From NCBI GenBank assembly GCA_938039345.1, contig CALHVB010000106.1, positions 1 through 8,771 of the forward strand: 8,771 nucleotides of DNA, read 5' to 3'. A program made the position numbers and the translations under genes. How positions within the stretch are numbered: the stretch's first letter is position 1; each line of letters opens with the position of its first letter. Below, in pieces: positions 1 to 7,622 of the stretch. This DNA is from an uncultured Sediminicola sp. (GTDB lineage: Bacteria; Bacteroidota; Bacteroidia; Flavobacteriales; Flavobacteriaceae). The notes beneath the pieces are model-generated. The model was not told the origin of the DNA. It searched no databases and saw only the letters and a program-made list of their open reading frames with translations.

Positions 1-1416
1 AAGCCAATCATTAAGTTTTTTATTCGCTATTACTTTATCCTTATTTTTAATTTCTTTCTTCCAAGCCACTTCAAAAACAGGAATAGTATCTAACTTATTA
101 AAATCTGTCTTTATTAAATAAGAAAAGCCTAAGGAAGATAAGTTTTCGTAATTTACTTTAGCTTCATCAGAAATGGCTTTAAAAGGAATTTGCTTAGAAG
201 CTCTTTTACTTAAACCTGCTAATTCTGATTCTAAAAATTGAATACGCTCATCTTTATTTAACAACTCAGCCTTTTTGGACTCATAAAGCTCATTAATATA
301 TTTCATTTGATTTAACTCATCATTTTTTGACCCTTGAATAACCAATAACTTACAATCTTTTAGCTTAGAAAATTCATTTTTCTTAGTATTCCACATTGAA
401 ATAATATTATCAGGAACTGGCTCATTACCCATAAACACAAGTTCAATAGATGAATTTTCTCCATCGTTATATTCAAAATCAGTTAAATCCTCTAAAAAAC
501 GTCCACCTTTTGAAAATTCATATGCAACAATATTTTCATCAATAAAATCCTTTCCTTGACTTGTGAAAAGCGACTTCTGATAAAGCTTAAAAAATGTAAT
601 TCCTGCAGGTATCATTACTATAACCGCTATTAACGAAGCTACACGAGCAATTAATCTCCTACGTTGAGAATTTGCATAGCGCACCATAGGAAAACGCAAA
701 AACTTAATTACCAAGAAAGTTGCTAACGCAATAAAAATAGTATTTATACCAAAAAGTAATGATGCTCCTCCTGCAAATTTTAAATTTCCAATTGCCAATC
801 CATAGCCTACCGTACACAATGGTGGCATCAAAGCAGTTGCTATAGCAACACCAAAAATAACACTGGCTATTGTTCCTTTTTTAGCCCTAGCAATTACCAA
901 TGCTAAACCTCCAAAAAAAGCAACAAGAACATCTAAGATTGTTGGTGCAGTACGTGACTCAAGCTCAGAAGTAGTCTCATGGATAAAGGGTATTAAAAAA
1001 AAGAGATATGCCGTAAGCACACTAAGAACCACCATTACGGCAAAATTCTTTAATGAACGCCTAAGCGTATCAATATCATTGATTGCCAATGACATGCCAA
1101 TACCTAAAATGGGCCCCATTAAAGGAGAGATTAACATGGCTCCAACAACTACTGGGTTTGAGTTTACTGCCAAACCTATAGATGCTATAAAAATAGAACA
1201 AATCAGAATCCATGTTGTATGCCCCTTAAAAGGAATATCAGCTATTATAGATTCTCTTGTAGCATCCTGATCCGTATTACTACGAATATCTAATAAATCA
1301 GAAAGAAACATCTTTGTGCTTCCTAATAATCCTTTAAAATCTTTTTTTACATCTTCACCACTACCTTCATTATTTTCGGGGGAGGTTTTCTGGTTTTGGC
1401 TTAAATTTTCACTCAT
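1..1416 (-). CDS. DUF389 (TIGR00341-type) multi-pass membrane protein, 3' end cut off by window edge
   Basis: An open frame runs from the ATG at 1416 to the left edge without a stop, giving 472 visible residues; the C-terminus is missing. After a hydrophilic N-terminus (about residues 1-65) I count seven likely membrane segments near 67-86, 91-112, 122-145, 160-177, 182-207, 213-238 and 254-276. Signature stretches are NSNPVVVGAMLISPLMGPIL (85-104) and ATALMPPLCTVGYGLAIGN (193-211), typical of the DUF389 'uncharacterised hydrophobic domain' family. A long hydrophilic tail follows (about 277-472), rich in Lys and Glu, with a probable coiled coil near 365-405. With seven segments the two ends should lie on opposite sides of the membrane, but which side is which cannot be read here. 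The start lies 3 bases after the upstream guanylyltransferase stop, implying co-transcription. The family has no established biochemical role; transport or sensing would be speculation. Family call is firm, function unknown. Confidence 0.88.
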   Translation of the reverse strand, partial: MSENLSQNQKTSPENNEGSGEDVKKDFKGLLGSTKMFLSDLLDIRSNTDQDATRESIIADIPFKGHTTWILICSIFIASIGLAVNSNPVVVGAMLISPLMGPILGIGMSLAINDIDTLRRSLKNFAVMVVLSVLTAYLFFLIPFIHETTSELESRTAPTILDVLVAFFGGLALVIARAKKGTIASVIFGVAIATALMPPLCTVGYGLAIGNLKFAGGASLLFGINTIFIALATFLVIKFLRFPMVRYANSQRRRLIARVASLIAVIVMIPAGITFFKLYQKSLFTSQGKDFIDENIVAYEFSKGGRFLEDLTDFEYNDGENSSIELVFMGNEPVPDNIISMWNTKKNEFSKLKDCKLLVIQGSKNDELNQMKYINELYESKKAELLNKDERIQFLESELAGLSKRASKQIPFKAISDEAKVNYENLSSLGFSYLIKTDFNKLDTIPVFEVAWKKEIKNKDKVIANKKLNDWL

Positions 1417-1419
1417 AAT

Positions 1420-2502
1420 TTATGCGTAATGATCTCCAAATTTATCTTTTACTTTACTTAATACTTTTTTAATATCTTGTTCTTTTGTTTTTGGATATAT
1501 TAGTAATACCTCTTCTTTATCTACAATAATATAATCATTTAACCCATCTACCACAACTACTTTGTCTTTTGCAGATCTGATCATATTTCCTTGCGCATCT
1601 TCACACAATACATTACTATTTACTACAGCATTGTTATTTTCATCTTTATCTAATTTATCATACAAAGAACCCCAAGTACCTAAATCATTCCAATCAAAAG
1701 TTGCTGGCATAACAAAAATTGCCTTTGAGTTTTCTAATATAGCATAATCTATTGAGATATTTTCTGCTTTAGGATAATTTTCTTTAATAAAAACCTTCTC
1801 ATTATCAGTATTATAAGCAGACATTCCAGCTTCAAACAATTCGTATTGCGCTGGCTGGTATTTTTTAAATGCGTTTACAATTGTATTTGCACTCCACATA
1901 AAAATCCCTCCATTCCATAAGAAATTTCCTTGCTCCAAGAAGTCTTTTGCTGTCTCGTAATCTGGCTTTTCTCTAAACTGGCTTACTTTTTTTACCTGTT
2001 CTGTATCCCCTTTTTCATATTCTATATAACCAAAACCTGTGTTAGGAAAAGTTGGCTTTATTCCTAAAGTACACAAAACTTCTTCTTTTTCACACTTATC
2101 AAAACAAGCTTTTACATTGGTTGCAAATGCCTCTTCATCTTCTATCCAATGATCACTAGGAGCAACTATCATTACCGCATTTGGATTCATTTTCTGAATC
2201 TTTAAAGATGCATACAATATACAAGGAGCAGTATTACGCATTGCAGGCTCTAAAACTACCTGATTTTGTTTTACCATCGGTAATTGTTCTAACACCAAAT
2301 CATTATACCTTTCATTAGTAAGAATCAATATATTCTCTGTAGGCACAAACTTATTTAATCGTTGAAATGTTTTTTGAATAAGCGTACTCCCCGCTCCTAA
2401 CATATCATGAAATTGTTTTGGGTTTTCTGATGTGCTAATTGGCCAAAAGCGTGAACCAACACCTCCTGCCATTAAAACTGCATAGTAATTCTTGTTTTGC
2501 AT
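1420..2502 (-). CDS. manC: Mannose-1-phosphate guanylyltransferase (GDP-mannose pyrophosphorylase)
   Basis: A cytoplasmic nucleotidyltransferase that should convert mannose-1-phosphate and GTP into GDP-mannose and pyrophosphate, the activated sugar for mannose, fucose or rhamnose units in surface glycans and glycoproteins. The 360-residue product begins with the nucleotide-binding signature AGGVGSRFWPIS (12-23), followed by NPKQF (27-31, with the conserved Lys29), LEPAMRNTAPC (84-94), PSDH (115-118, metal-binding Asp117), FREKP (176-180), WNGGIFMW (196-203), IDYAILE (251-257) and FDWNDLGTW (269-277). The length matches the single-domain form; the C-terminal cupin isomerase domain of bifunctional type II enzymes (about 470 residues) is absent, so mannose-6-phosphate isomerase must be encoded elsewhere. 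The ATG at 2502 is preceded by an A-rich stretch and places the signature at the usual distance from the N-terminus. It lies 65 bases after the SprT-like gene and 3 bases before the DUF389 gene. The product call is strong; the manC symbol follows common usage. Confidence 0.95.
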   Translation of the reverse strand: MQNKNYYAVLMAGGVGSRFWPISTSENPKQFHDMLGAGSTLIQKTFQRLNKFVPTENILILTNERYNDLVLEQLPMVKQNQVVLEPAMRNTAPCILYASLKIQKMNPNAVMIVAPSDHWIEDEEAFATNVKACFDKCEKEEVLCTLGIKPTFPNTGFGYIEYEKGDTEQVKKVSQFREKPDYETAKDFLEQGNFLWNGGIFMWSANTIVNAFKKYQPAQYELFEAGMSAYNTDNEKVFIKENYPKAENISIDYAILENSKAIFVMPATFDWNDLGTWGSLYDKLDKDENNNAVVNSNVLCEDAQGNMIRSAKDKVVVVDGLNDYIIVDKEEVLLIYPKTKEQDIKKVLSKVKDKFGDHYA

Positions 2503-2567
2503 TTTTTTAAAATTTTAATCTTTTATTATTTTTATTTGTGTGGTGGTTGGTTTCTTGTATTTTTTAA

Positions 2568-3170
2568 TTAATCTTTTATTAATTCTACTTCTGCATTAGG
2601 TTGAAACAAATACATTTTTCCTGTTGCTATTTCTATACACTCGTATCTTTTTCGCCTTTTATTTCCTTTCTTAAAAAGCTTACCATTATATATTCTAAAA
2701 ACACTACCTAATGCGAGCTGATAAACATACGTATTTTCTTTTAATTGTATGTCAAATTGCTTTAAAGCTATTGATAAATTTGCGTCTGTATCACTACTAG
2801 CCCTAGGATTTTGAAAATGTCGCGCTAAAAGGGGTAATAATTTAGAAGGAAATATTTCTGGTCTAATAAATGGTAACATTAAATGCTGAAATGTTCGCTT
2901 CCATTCTACGCCATGTGGTAATATTAACCTACCATATTTTTCAAAAGCAACCAAATGTGCTATTTCATGAATAAGTGTAATTAAAAAACGATATTTATTT
3001 AACGTGGAATTTACCGTAATCTGATGCATACCATTAGACAATCTCCTATAATCGCCATGCCTAGTAACTCTCTCATTTACTATTTTAAGATGCACACCAT
3101 TTTCTTTTATCAAATCCACACAAGGGATAACGGCTCTTTCTGGCAAATATTTTCTTAAAACATCATTCAT
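2568..3170 (-). CDS. SprT-like zinc-metalloprotease-fold protein
   Basis: A 200-residue protein with a metalloprotease core. The motif HEIAH (68-72) gives two zinc-binding His and the catalytic Glu69, and HGVEWK (86-91) supplies the third His in the position usual for SprT/Spartan-type proteins. The first 60 residues and the 95-150 region look like the helical SprT-like domain. The C-terminal part (about 150-200) has the spacing and aromatic pattern of the SprT zinc ribbon (NGKLF, KRRKRYEC, TGKMYLF) but contains a single Cys (176), so it cannot bind zinc through four cysteines. Eukaryotic Spartan cleaves DNA-protein crosslinks; bacterial SprT proteins are poorly characterised and the substrate is unknown. 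The ATG at 3170 follows the upstream dehydrogenase stop directly, with no spacing, implying translational coupling. Family call is strong, biological role open. Confidence 0.88.
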   Translation of the reverse strand: MNDVLRKYLPERAVIPCVDLIKENGVHLKIVNERVTRHGDYRRLSNGMHQITVNSTLNKYRFLITLIHEIAHLVAFEKYGRLILPHGVEWKRTFQHLMLPFIRPEIFPSKLLPLLARHFQNPRASSDTDANLSIALKQFDIQLKENTYVYQLALGSVFRIYNGKLFKKGNKRRKRYECIEIATGKMYLFQPNAEVELIKD

Positions 3171-3851
3171 TTAGGGTGTACTACTAGACACTTGTAAAAG
3201 TTTACCATTATATATTTTATGTCCTGTTAAGGCAAAACCTTTTATATATTCTGCCATTTCTAATGCAGTTGTTGGTGCTATATAACCTGGAAATGCTTCT
3301 TCTAACATTTCTGTTTGCACAGCTCCTAATGCTAATACATTAAAGGATGGCCCTGTTTCTTTAAATTCTTCTGCCCATAGTTCTGTCATGGTTATTACAG
3401 CTCCTTTACTAGAACTGTAAGCAGATAAGCCAGGGAATTTCATACTTCCTTGTACACCCCCCATAGAGCTAATAGTAACTACATGAGCTTCATTATTCAT
3501 TTTCGGAAGTACTAATCTTGTCATAGCGGCTACACCAAATACATTTACTTTATAAACAGCTTCAAACTCCTCCGAACTTGTTTCCAAAAAAGGTTTGTTT
3601 AGTAATTTCCCTGCATTATTAATAAGCACATCCACTGTTTTCCATGAATCGTTTAAAAACTCCTCTAACTTTTCTAAATCAGACTTATTAGAAATATCAA
3701 AAGGAAAACATGCTATATTTTTATGATTTAAAGCTGTTATTGGCTTTTCATTTCTAGAAAGTGCTAATACCTGATGCCCTTCATCTGCAAAAAGTTTTGC
3801 CATTTCAAAACCTATACCTCTACTAGAACCTGTAATTATAATATTAGCCAT
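3171..3851 (-). CDS. Short-chain dehydrogenase/reductase (classical SDR)
   Basis: A 226-residue cytoplasmic NAD(P)-dependent oxidoreductase of the SDR family. The nucleotide-binding motif TGSSRGIG is at 7-14, NNAG at 78-81, the structural Asn at 103 (KVNVFG), the catalytic Ser at 128 or 129 (TISSMGG) and the catalytic pair Tyr145-x-x-x-Lys149. Arg11 in the glycine motif and Ser32-Arg33 after the second strand would suit NADP(H) rather than NAD(H), an inference from family rules. The chain is somewhat shorter than the usual 245-255 residues; the substrate-binding loop after residue 178 and the C-terminus are short, and the protein ends QVSSSTP. The substrate cannot be read from sequence. Its ATG shares one base with the stop of the upstream peptidase gene (TAATG) and its stop abuts the SprT-like start, so the three are very probably one transcript. 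Confidence 0.9.
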   Translation of the reverse strand: MANIIITGSSRGIGFEMAKLFADEGHQVLALSRNEKPITALNHKNIACFPFDISNKSDLEKLEEFLNDSWKTVDVLINNAGKLLNKPFLETSSEEFEAVYKVNVFGVAAMTRLVLPKMNNEAHVVTISSMGGVQGSMKFPGLSAYSSSKGAVITMTELWAEEFKETGPSFNVLALGAVQTEMLEEAFPGYIAPTTALEMAEYIKGFALTGHKIYNGKLLQVSSSTP

Positions 3852-4882
3852 TAATATGTAATCTCTTTAATTGGTGCATTTACTATATTTTCTAAAACAG
3901 GAATTGTTTTATTTACTATACTTACCATGTGATTATAATCCATAATACCTACTTCATCATCTACGCCATGATAATGGTCAAAATTAGTAAAATCAAACGT
4001 ACAAAAAGTTTGTGAAGGCACATTAAACTCTTCATGAAAAGGGTAATTATCTGATCTTTTAAATAAATTATAGCCTTTAGCAGCTGGCAAAAAACCTATA
4101 AACTTTTCTTGTGCATATTTATTACATATTTCTGCCAAATTAGAATTCTCATAACCTGTTACATACATAGCGTAGTCTTTATCTACTAATGGAACTCCAA
4201 CCATTTCAAAATTAAGCATTGTATACAAATCTAATCCTTCGTCTTTTAATTTTTTTGCTAAATGTTTAGACCCTAACAACCCTTTTTCTTCTGCACTAAA
4301 CAAAGCAAAAATAATACTTCGCTTATTATTTTTTTTACTCCCAAAATATCTTGCCAACTCTAATACTATTGTGGTTCCAGATGCATTATCATTTGCTCCG
4401 TTTGCAATTGCATCACCATTTACAGGACTTATCATTCCTAAATGATCGTAATGCGCTCCTATAACTATGAATTCTTTTTTTAAAACTGCATCGTTCCCTT
4501 CTAAATAGCCTACTACATTAAAAGCCGGTTTATTATAGTTTGATAAGGTATCTTTATAACTCTTAAAATAGCTTAAAATATTATTTTCTTGAAAGACTTC
4601 CTCTATAAAGTTCGCCGCTTTCTCGATACCCTTACTACCTGTATCTCTCCCTTTTAAAGCATCTGAAGCTAAAAAAGACATCATCTCAGAAACACTTTTA
4701 GTACTTGAAAAAGATACTTCTGAATTTTTATTTTCATTAGCATGAAGCTCTTCTGCTATTTGCTCATCCTTCTTTAATACCTCCGATTCTCTTGGAGGAA
4801 CATTAGCTGGATCTGTAACAATTAACTTTGAACTTCCACAACTAAAAACTAACAACAAAATAAATAAATAGGATTTATTCAT
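3851..4882 (-). CDS. M28-family zinc metallopeptidase, predicted lipoprotein
   Basis: A 343-residue exported peptidase, probably an aminopeptidase acting at the cell envelope. The N-terminus is a lipoprotein signal: Lys3, a hydrophobic stretch at 5-13 and a lipobox V-F-S-C with the lipidated Cys15. A Glu/Lys/Ser-rich linker follows to about 62, then FLASDALKGRD (70-80), a conserved lead-in to the M28 domain. Zinc-site residues visible are His144 (GAHYDHLG), bridging Asp165 (ANDNASG), Glu198-Glu199 (SAEE; base plus ligand), Glu226 (NFEM) and His305 (DHYHG). Glu226 lies where most M28 enzymes have Asp. The gene begins just after the pdhC terminator and overlaps the downstream dehydrogenase by one base, heading a probable operon of three or more genes. 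A weak TATCTTTA (plus 4902-4909) just upstream may be its -7 promoter element but lacks a clear -33 partner. Specificity is unknown. Confidence 0.92.
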   Translation of the reverse strand: MNKSYLFILLLVFSCGSSKLIVTDPANVPPRESEVLKKDEQIAEELHANENKNSEVSFSSTKSVSEMMSFLASDALKGRDTGSKGIEKAANFIEEVFQENNILSYFKSYKDTLSNYNKPAFNVVGYLEGNDAVLKKEFIVIGAHYDHLGMISPVNGDAIANGANDNASGTTIVLELARYFGSKKNNKRSIIFALFSAEEKGLLGSKHLAKKLKDEGLDLYTMLNFEMVGVPLVDKDYAMYVTGYENSNLAEICNKYAQEKFIGFLPAAKGYNLFKRSDNYPFHEEFNVPSQTFCTFDFTNFDHYHGVDDEVGIMDYNHMVSIVNKTIPVLENIVNAPIKEITY

Positions 4883-4911
4883 ATAATTTAGATTTAAAAT
4901 TTAAAGATAAA

Positions 4912-4942
4912 AAAAAGCATCCGTCTAAGACGGATGCTTTTT
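4912..4942 (-). terminator. Rho-independent terminator of pdhA-pdhC
   Basis: A perfect inverted repeat with 14-base arms (AAAAAGCATCCGTC and its complement) around a 3-base loop lies 25 bases past the pdhC stop. On the minus strand the GC-containing stem runs straight into a run of T, the classic intrinsic terminator layout. The plus-strand side also ends in several T, so it might work in both directions, but no plus-strand gene lies nearby. Confidence 0.9.
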
Positions 4943-4967
4943 AATATAATTTAAAACCCATTTAAGA

Positions 4968-6587
4968 CTATGCTAACATTGTCACCGGGTTTTCTATAAA
5001 CGACCTTAATGTCTGTAAAAATTGAGCTCCTACCGCTCCATCAACAGTTCTATGATCGCAAGCTAATGTAAGTTTCATAGTATTACCAACTACTATCTCA
5101 CCATTTTTCACTACTGGCTTTTCTACAATAGCTCCCACTGATAATATTGCTGAATTTGGCTGATTTATAATCGAAGTAAATTCTTGAATACCAAACATAC
5201 CTAAGTTAGATACGGTAAATGTACTACCCTCCATTTCAGCTGGTGCAATTTTTTTGTTTCTTGCTTTACCTGCTAAATCTTTAACCGCAGCTCCTATTTG
5301 TGTTAACCCTAATTGGTCTGCAAATTTTACTACTGGCACTACTAAACCATCTGGCACAGCTACAGCTACACCTAAATGAATATGCTTATTGTAACGAGTA
5401 GTATCTCCATTCCATGATGTATTTACCTGAGGATGTTTAACAAGTGCCATTGCACAAGCTTTCATCACCATATCATTAAATGATACTTTAGTATCTGGCA
5501 AGCTATTTATTTGTACTCTAGAAGCTTTAGCATTATCCATATCTACCTCTATAGTAAGGTAAAAATGCGGTGCTGTAAACTTAGATTGCCCTAATACTTT
5601 AGCAATAACTTTACGCATAGAAGAATTTTTAACTTCTTCTGTTCCTTCTACTCCTACAGATGCTATTGAATTATTAACAGATGAATCTGAAGATACTGCT
5701 GGCGCAGCACTTTGAGATGGTTGATAATTTTCAACATCCTTCTTTATAATTCTTCCGTTTTCTCCAGTTCCTTTAACTTGAAATAAATTTATTCCTTTAT
5801 CAGCCGCTATTTTCTTTGCTAACGGGGAAACAAAAATACGCTTTCCATTACTAGAACTAGCTACATTATCTGCTACTGCAACTGGTTTAGATTCAGCAAC
5901 AGCTGCTACTTTCTTTTCTTCTTTCGGAGCAGCAACCTCAGCTTTTGGAGCAGATGGTTTTGCATTTATAATTGCATCAACATCTGTACCAGCAGGTCCT
6001 ATAACTGCTAAAATAACATCTACAGGAGAAGTTTCTCCTTCTTGCGTTCCTATGTATAACAATGTCCCTGACTGAAAAGACTCAAACTCCATGGTTGCCT
6101 TATCAGTTTCTATCTCAGCAAGAATATCTCCCTCCTCAACAGTATCACCAACTTTTTTTAACCAGGAAGCTACTGTACCTTCTTCCATAGTATCACTAAG
6201 GCGAGGCATATTTACTATTGTTACTCCTTCAGGAATTTCCACACTAGCTTCATTAGAAGCTACCTCAACTTCTTCCTTTGGTGTTTCTTCTGTTTTTTCT
6301 TCAACAACTGGTGCTCCACCTCCATTTAACAAAGCAGAAATGTCTTCTCCTTCTTCTCCAAGTATTGCCAATAATGAATCTACCGGGGCTACTTCTCCTT
6401 CTGCAATACCAATATGTAACAAAGTCCCTTCATTAAAAGACTCAAATTCCATTGTAGCTTTGTCGGTTTCTATTTCTGCTAAAATATCACCTTCTTCTAC
6501 TTTATCACCTACTTTTTTTAACCACTTAGCAACTGTACCTTCTTCCATGGTATCGCTAAGTCTTGGCATATTTACTATTTGCGCCAT
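4968..6587 (-). CDS. pdhC: Pyruvate dehydrogenase complex E2: dihydrolipoyllysine-residue acetyltransferase
   Basis: The E2 core of pyruvate dehydrogenase, moving the acetyl group from E1 via lipoyl-lysine to coenzyme A. The 539-residue chain has two N-terminal lipoyl domains (about 3-77 and 123-197), each with the ETDKATME motif, giving lipoylation sites Lys43 and Lys163. Acidic and Ala/Pro/Lys-rich linkers (80-120 and 205-248) follow each. A peripheral-subunit-binding domain (about 250-287, FVSPLAKKIA and GTGENGRI) comes next, then the catalytic domain from about 322 to the end with the acetyltransferase motif DHRTVDGA (511-518; His512 and Asp516). The layout is that of mitochondrial-type PDH E2 rather than a 2-oxoglutarate E2, which usually has one lipoyl domain; adjacency to an E1 alpha gene with pyruvate-type features agrees. 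It starts 4 bases after the pdhA stop and ends before a strong terminator. Some annotations name this gene pdhB or aceF. Confidence 0.95.
   Translation of the reverse strand: MAQIVNMPRLSDTMEEGTVAKWLKKVGDKVEEGDILAEIETDKATMEFESFNEGTLLHIGIAEGEVAPVDSLLAILGEEGEDISALLNGGGAPVVEEKTEETPKEEVEVASNEASVEIPEGVTIVNMPRLSDTMEEGTVASWLKKVGDTVEEGDILAEIETDKATMEFESFQSGTLLYIGTQEGETSPVDVILAVIGPAGTDVDAIINAKPSAPKAEVAAPKEEKKVAAVAESKPVAVADNVASSSNGKRIFVSPLAKKIAADKGINLFQVKGTGENGRIIKKDVENYQPSQSAAPAVSSDSSVNNSIASVGVEGTEEVKNSSMRKVIAKVLGQSKFTAPHFYLTIEVDMDNAKASRVQINSLPDTKVSFNDMVMKACAMALVKHPQVNTSWNGDTTRYNKHIHLGVAVAVPDGLVVPVVKFADQLGLTQIGAAVKDLAGKARNKKIAPAEMEGSTFTVSNLGMFGIQEFTSIINQPNSAILSVGAIVEKPVVKNGEIVVGNTMKLTLACDHRTVDGAVGAQFLQTLRSFIENPVTMLA
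6075..6578 (-). repeat. In-frame tandem duplication of lipoyl-domain coding sequence in pdhC
   Basis: Two copies of about 144 bases, at 6435-6578 and 6075-6218, align without gaps at an offset of exactly 360 bases (120 codons). They encode residues 4-51 and 124-171, nearly identical in protein; the stretch MPRLSDTMEEGTVA is the same in both. At the DNA level they are clearly related but differ at many third-codon positions, so this is a real duplicated domain rather than an assembly artefact. Confidence 0.88.
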
Positions 6588-6591
6588 CTAA

Positions 6592-7590
6592 CTATGATTT
6601 ATGTTGTATAAATGGATAATCTTCTTGTTCATAAACCATATCATATAATTGGTTTACTGGAGGATAACTAGATTCTTCTGCGAATTTCTCGCATTCAAGA
6701 ACTTTTTTCTTAACATTAGCTTCCATCTCCTTTATTTCACCTTCTGATGCGTACTTATTCTCCTTAATAATATCTAAAACCTGAGTAATTGGGTCAATTT
6801 TTTTGTACTCCTCTACTTCTGCTTTAGTTCTATAGTGTTGTGCATCTGACATAGAATGACCTCTATATCTATATGTTTTCATTTCTAAAAAAGTTGGTCC
6901 ACCACCACTTCTTGCTCTTTCTACAGCTTTACTTACTTCTTTAGCAACCGTTACAGGATCCATACCATCTACTGGTCCGCAAGGCATTTCATACCCTAAA
7001 CCTAACTTCCAGATATCTGTAGAATATGATGTTCTAGCAACAGATGTACCCATTGCATAACCATTATTCTCACATATAAACACAACAGGTAACTGCCATA
7101 GCATTGCTAAGTTAAACGTTTCATGCAAAGAACCTTGTCTTACCGCACCGTCTCCCATGTAACACAACGTTACTGCATTATTTTTTTTGTATTTATCTGC
7201 AAAAGCTAAGCCTGCTCCCAAAGGTATTTGTCCGCCTACAATTCCATGTCCTCCATAAAAACCCTTATCTGGAGAAAATATGTGCATAGAACCTCCCATT
7301 CCTTTAGAAGTACCCGTAACTTTACCATACAATTCCGCCATCACCCTTTTTGGGTCTTCACCCATACCTATTGGTTGTACATGGTTACGATATGCAGTAA
7401 TCATTTTATCTTTAGATAAATCCATAGCATGTAATGACCCAGCCAATACAGCTTCCTGACCATTATAGAGATGTAAAAAACCTCTAACTTTTTGTTGAAT
7501 ATAAACTGCTGCTAGTTTGTCCTCGAATTTTCTCCAGAACAACATATCTTCATACCACTTTAGGTAGACTTCTTTGGTAATTTCTTTCAT
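6592..7590 (-). CDS. pdhA: Pyruvate dehydrogenase E1 component, alpha subunit
   Basis: The alpha subunit of the heterotetrameric, thiamine-diphosphate-dependent E1 enzyme, which decarboxylates pyruvate and passes the acetyl group to E2. The 332-residue product has the usual length of the bacterial family. The thiamine-diphosphate/Mg motif runs from GDG (146-148) to ENN (174-176). Also visible are the QEA region (45-47), YRNH (67-70), a glycine-rich GGSMHIF (99-105), GGQIPLGAG (119-127) and the loop YRYRGHSMSD (240-249), which in mitochondrial E1 alpha carries the regulatory phosphoserine (here Ser246). The ATG at 7590 is fixed by an in-frame TAA two codons upstream. The gene heads a two-gene operon with pdhC, 4 bases apart, behind a candidate promoter. 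The E1 beta gene that normally accompanies it is absent here and must lie elsewhere. Branched-chain oxoacid E1 alpha is the main alternative; the E2 partner makes PDH more likely. Confidence 0.94.
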   Translation of the reverse strand: MKEITKEVYLKWYEDMLFWRKFEDKLAAVYIQQKVRGFLHLYNGQEAVLAGSLHAMDLSKDKMITAYRNHVQPIGMGEDPKRVMAELYGKVTGTSKGMGGSMHIFSPDKGFYGGHGIVGGQIPLGAGLAFADKYKKNNAVTLCYMGDGAVRQGSLHETFNLAMLWQLPVVFICENNGYAMGTSVARTSYSTDIWKLGLGYEMPCGPVDGMDPVTVAKEVSKAVERARSGGGPTFLEMKTYRYRGHSMSDAQHYRTKAEVEEYKKIDPITQVLDIIKENKYASEGEIKEMEANVKKKVLECEKFAEESSYPPVNQLYDMVYEQEDYPFIQHKS

Positions 7591-7622
7591 TAATTACTTT
7601 TTTTGGTAGAACTTATATATAA

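Noticed and set aside
1079..1270. Plus-strand open frame opposite the DUF389 gene
   Set aside because: Antisense to conserved membrane segments with no recognisable domain or start context.
1562..1747. Plus-strand open frame opposite manC
   Set aside because: Antisense to conserved guanylyltransferase motifs; no domain resemblance.
2503..2567. Possible promoter before manC
   Set aside because: The 65-base gap is A/T-rich but holds no TAnnTTTG match and no hairpin; read-through from the SprT-like gene is as likely.
6091..6591. Plus-strand open frame of 166 codons opposite pdhC
   Set aside because: It lies wholly antisense to the lipoyl-domain region, is Ser/Pro-rich as expected from the reverse of that sequence, and itself shows the 120-codon repeat; it is a shadow.
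7228..7419. Plus-strand open frame opposite pdhA
   Set aside because: Antisense to conserved E1 alpha sequence; no domain resemblance.
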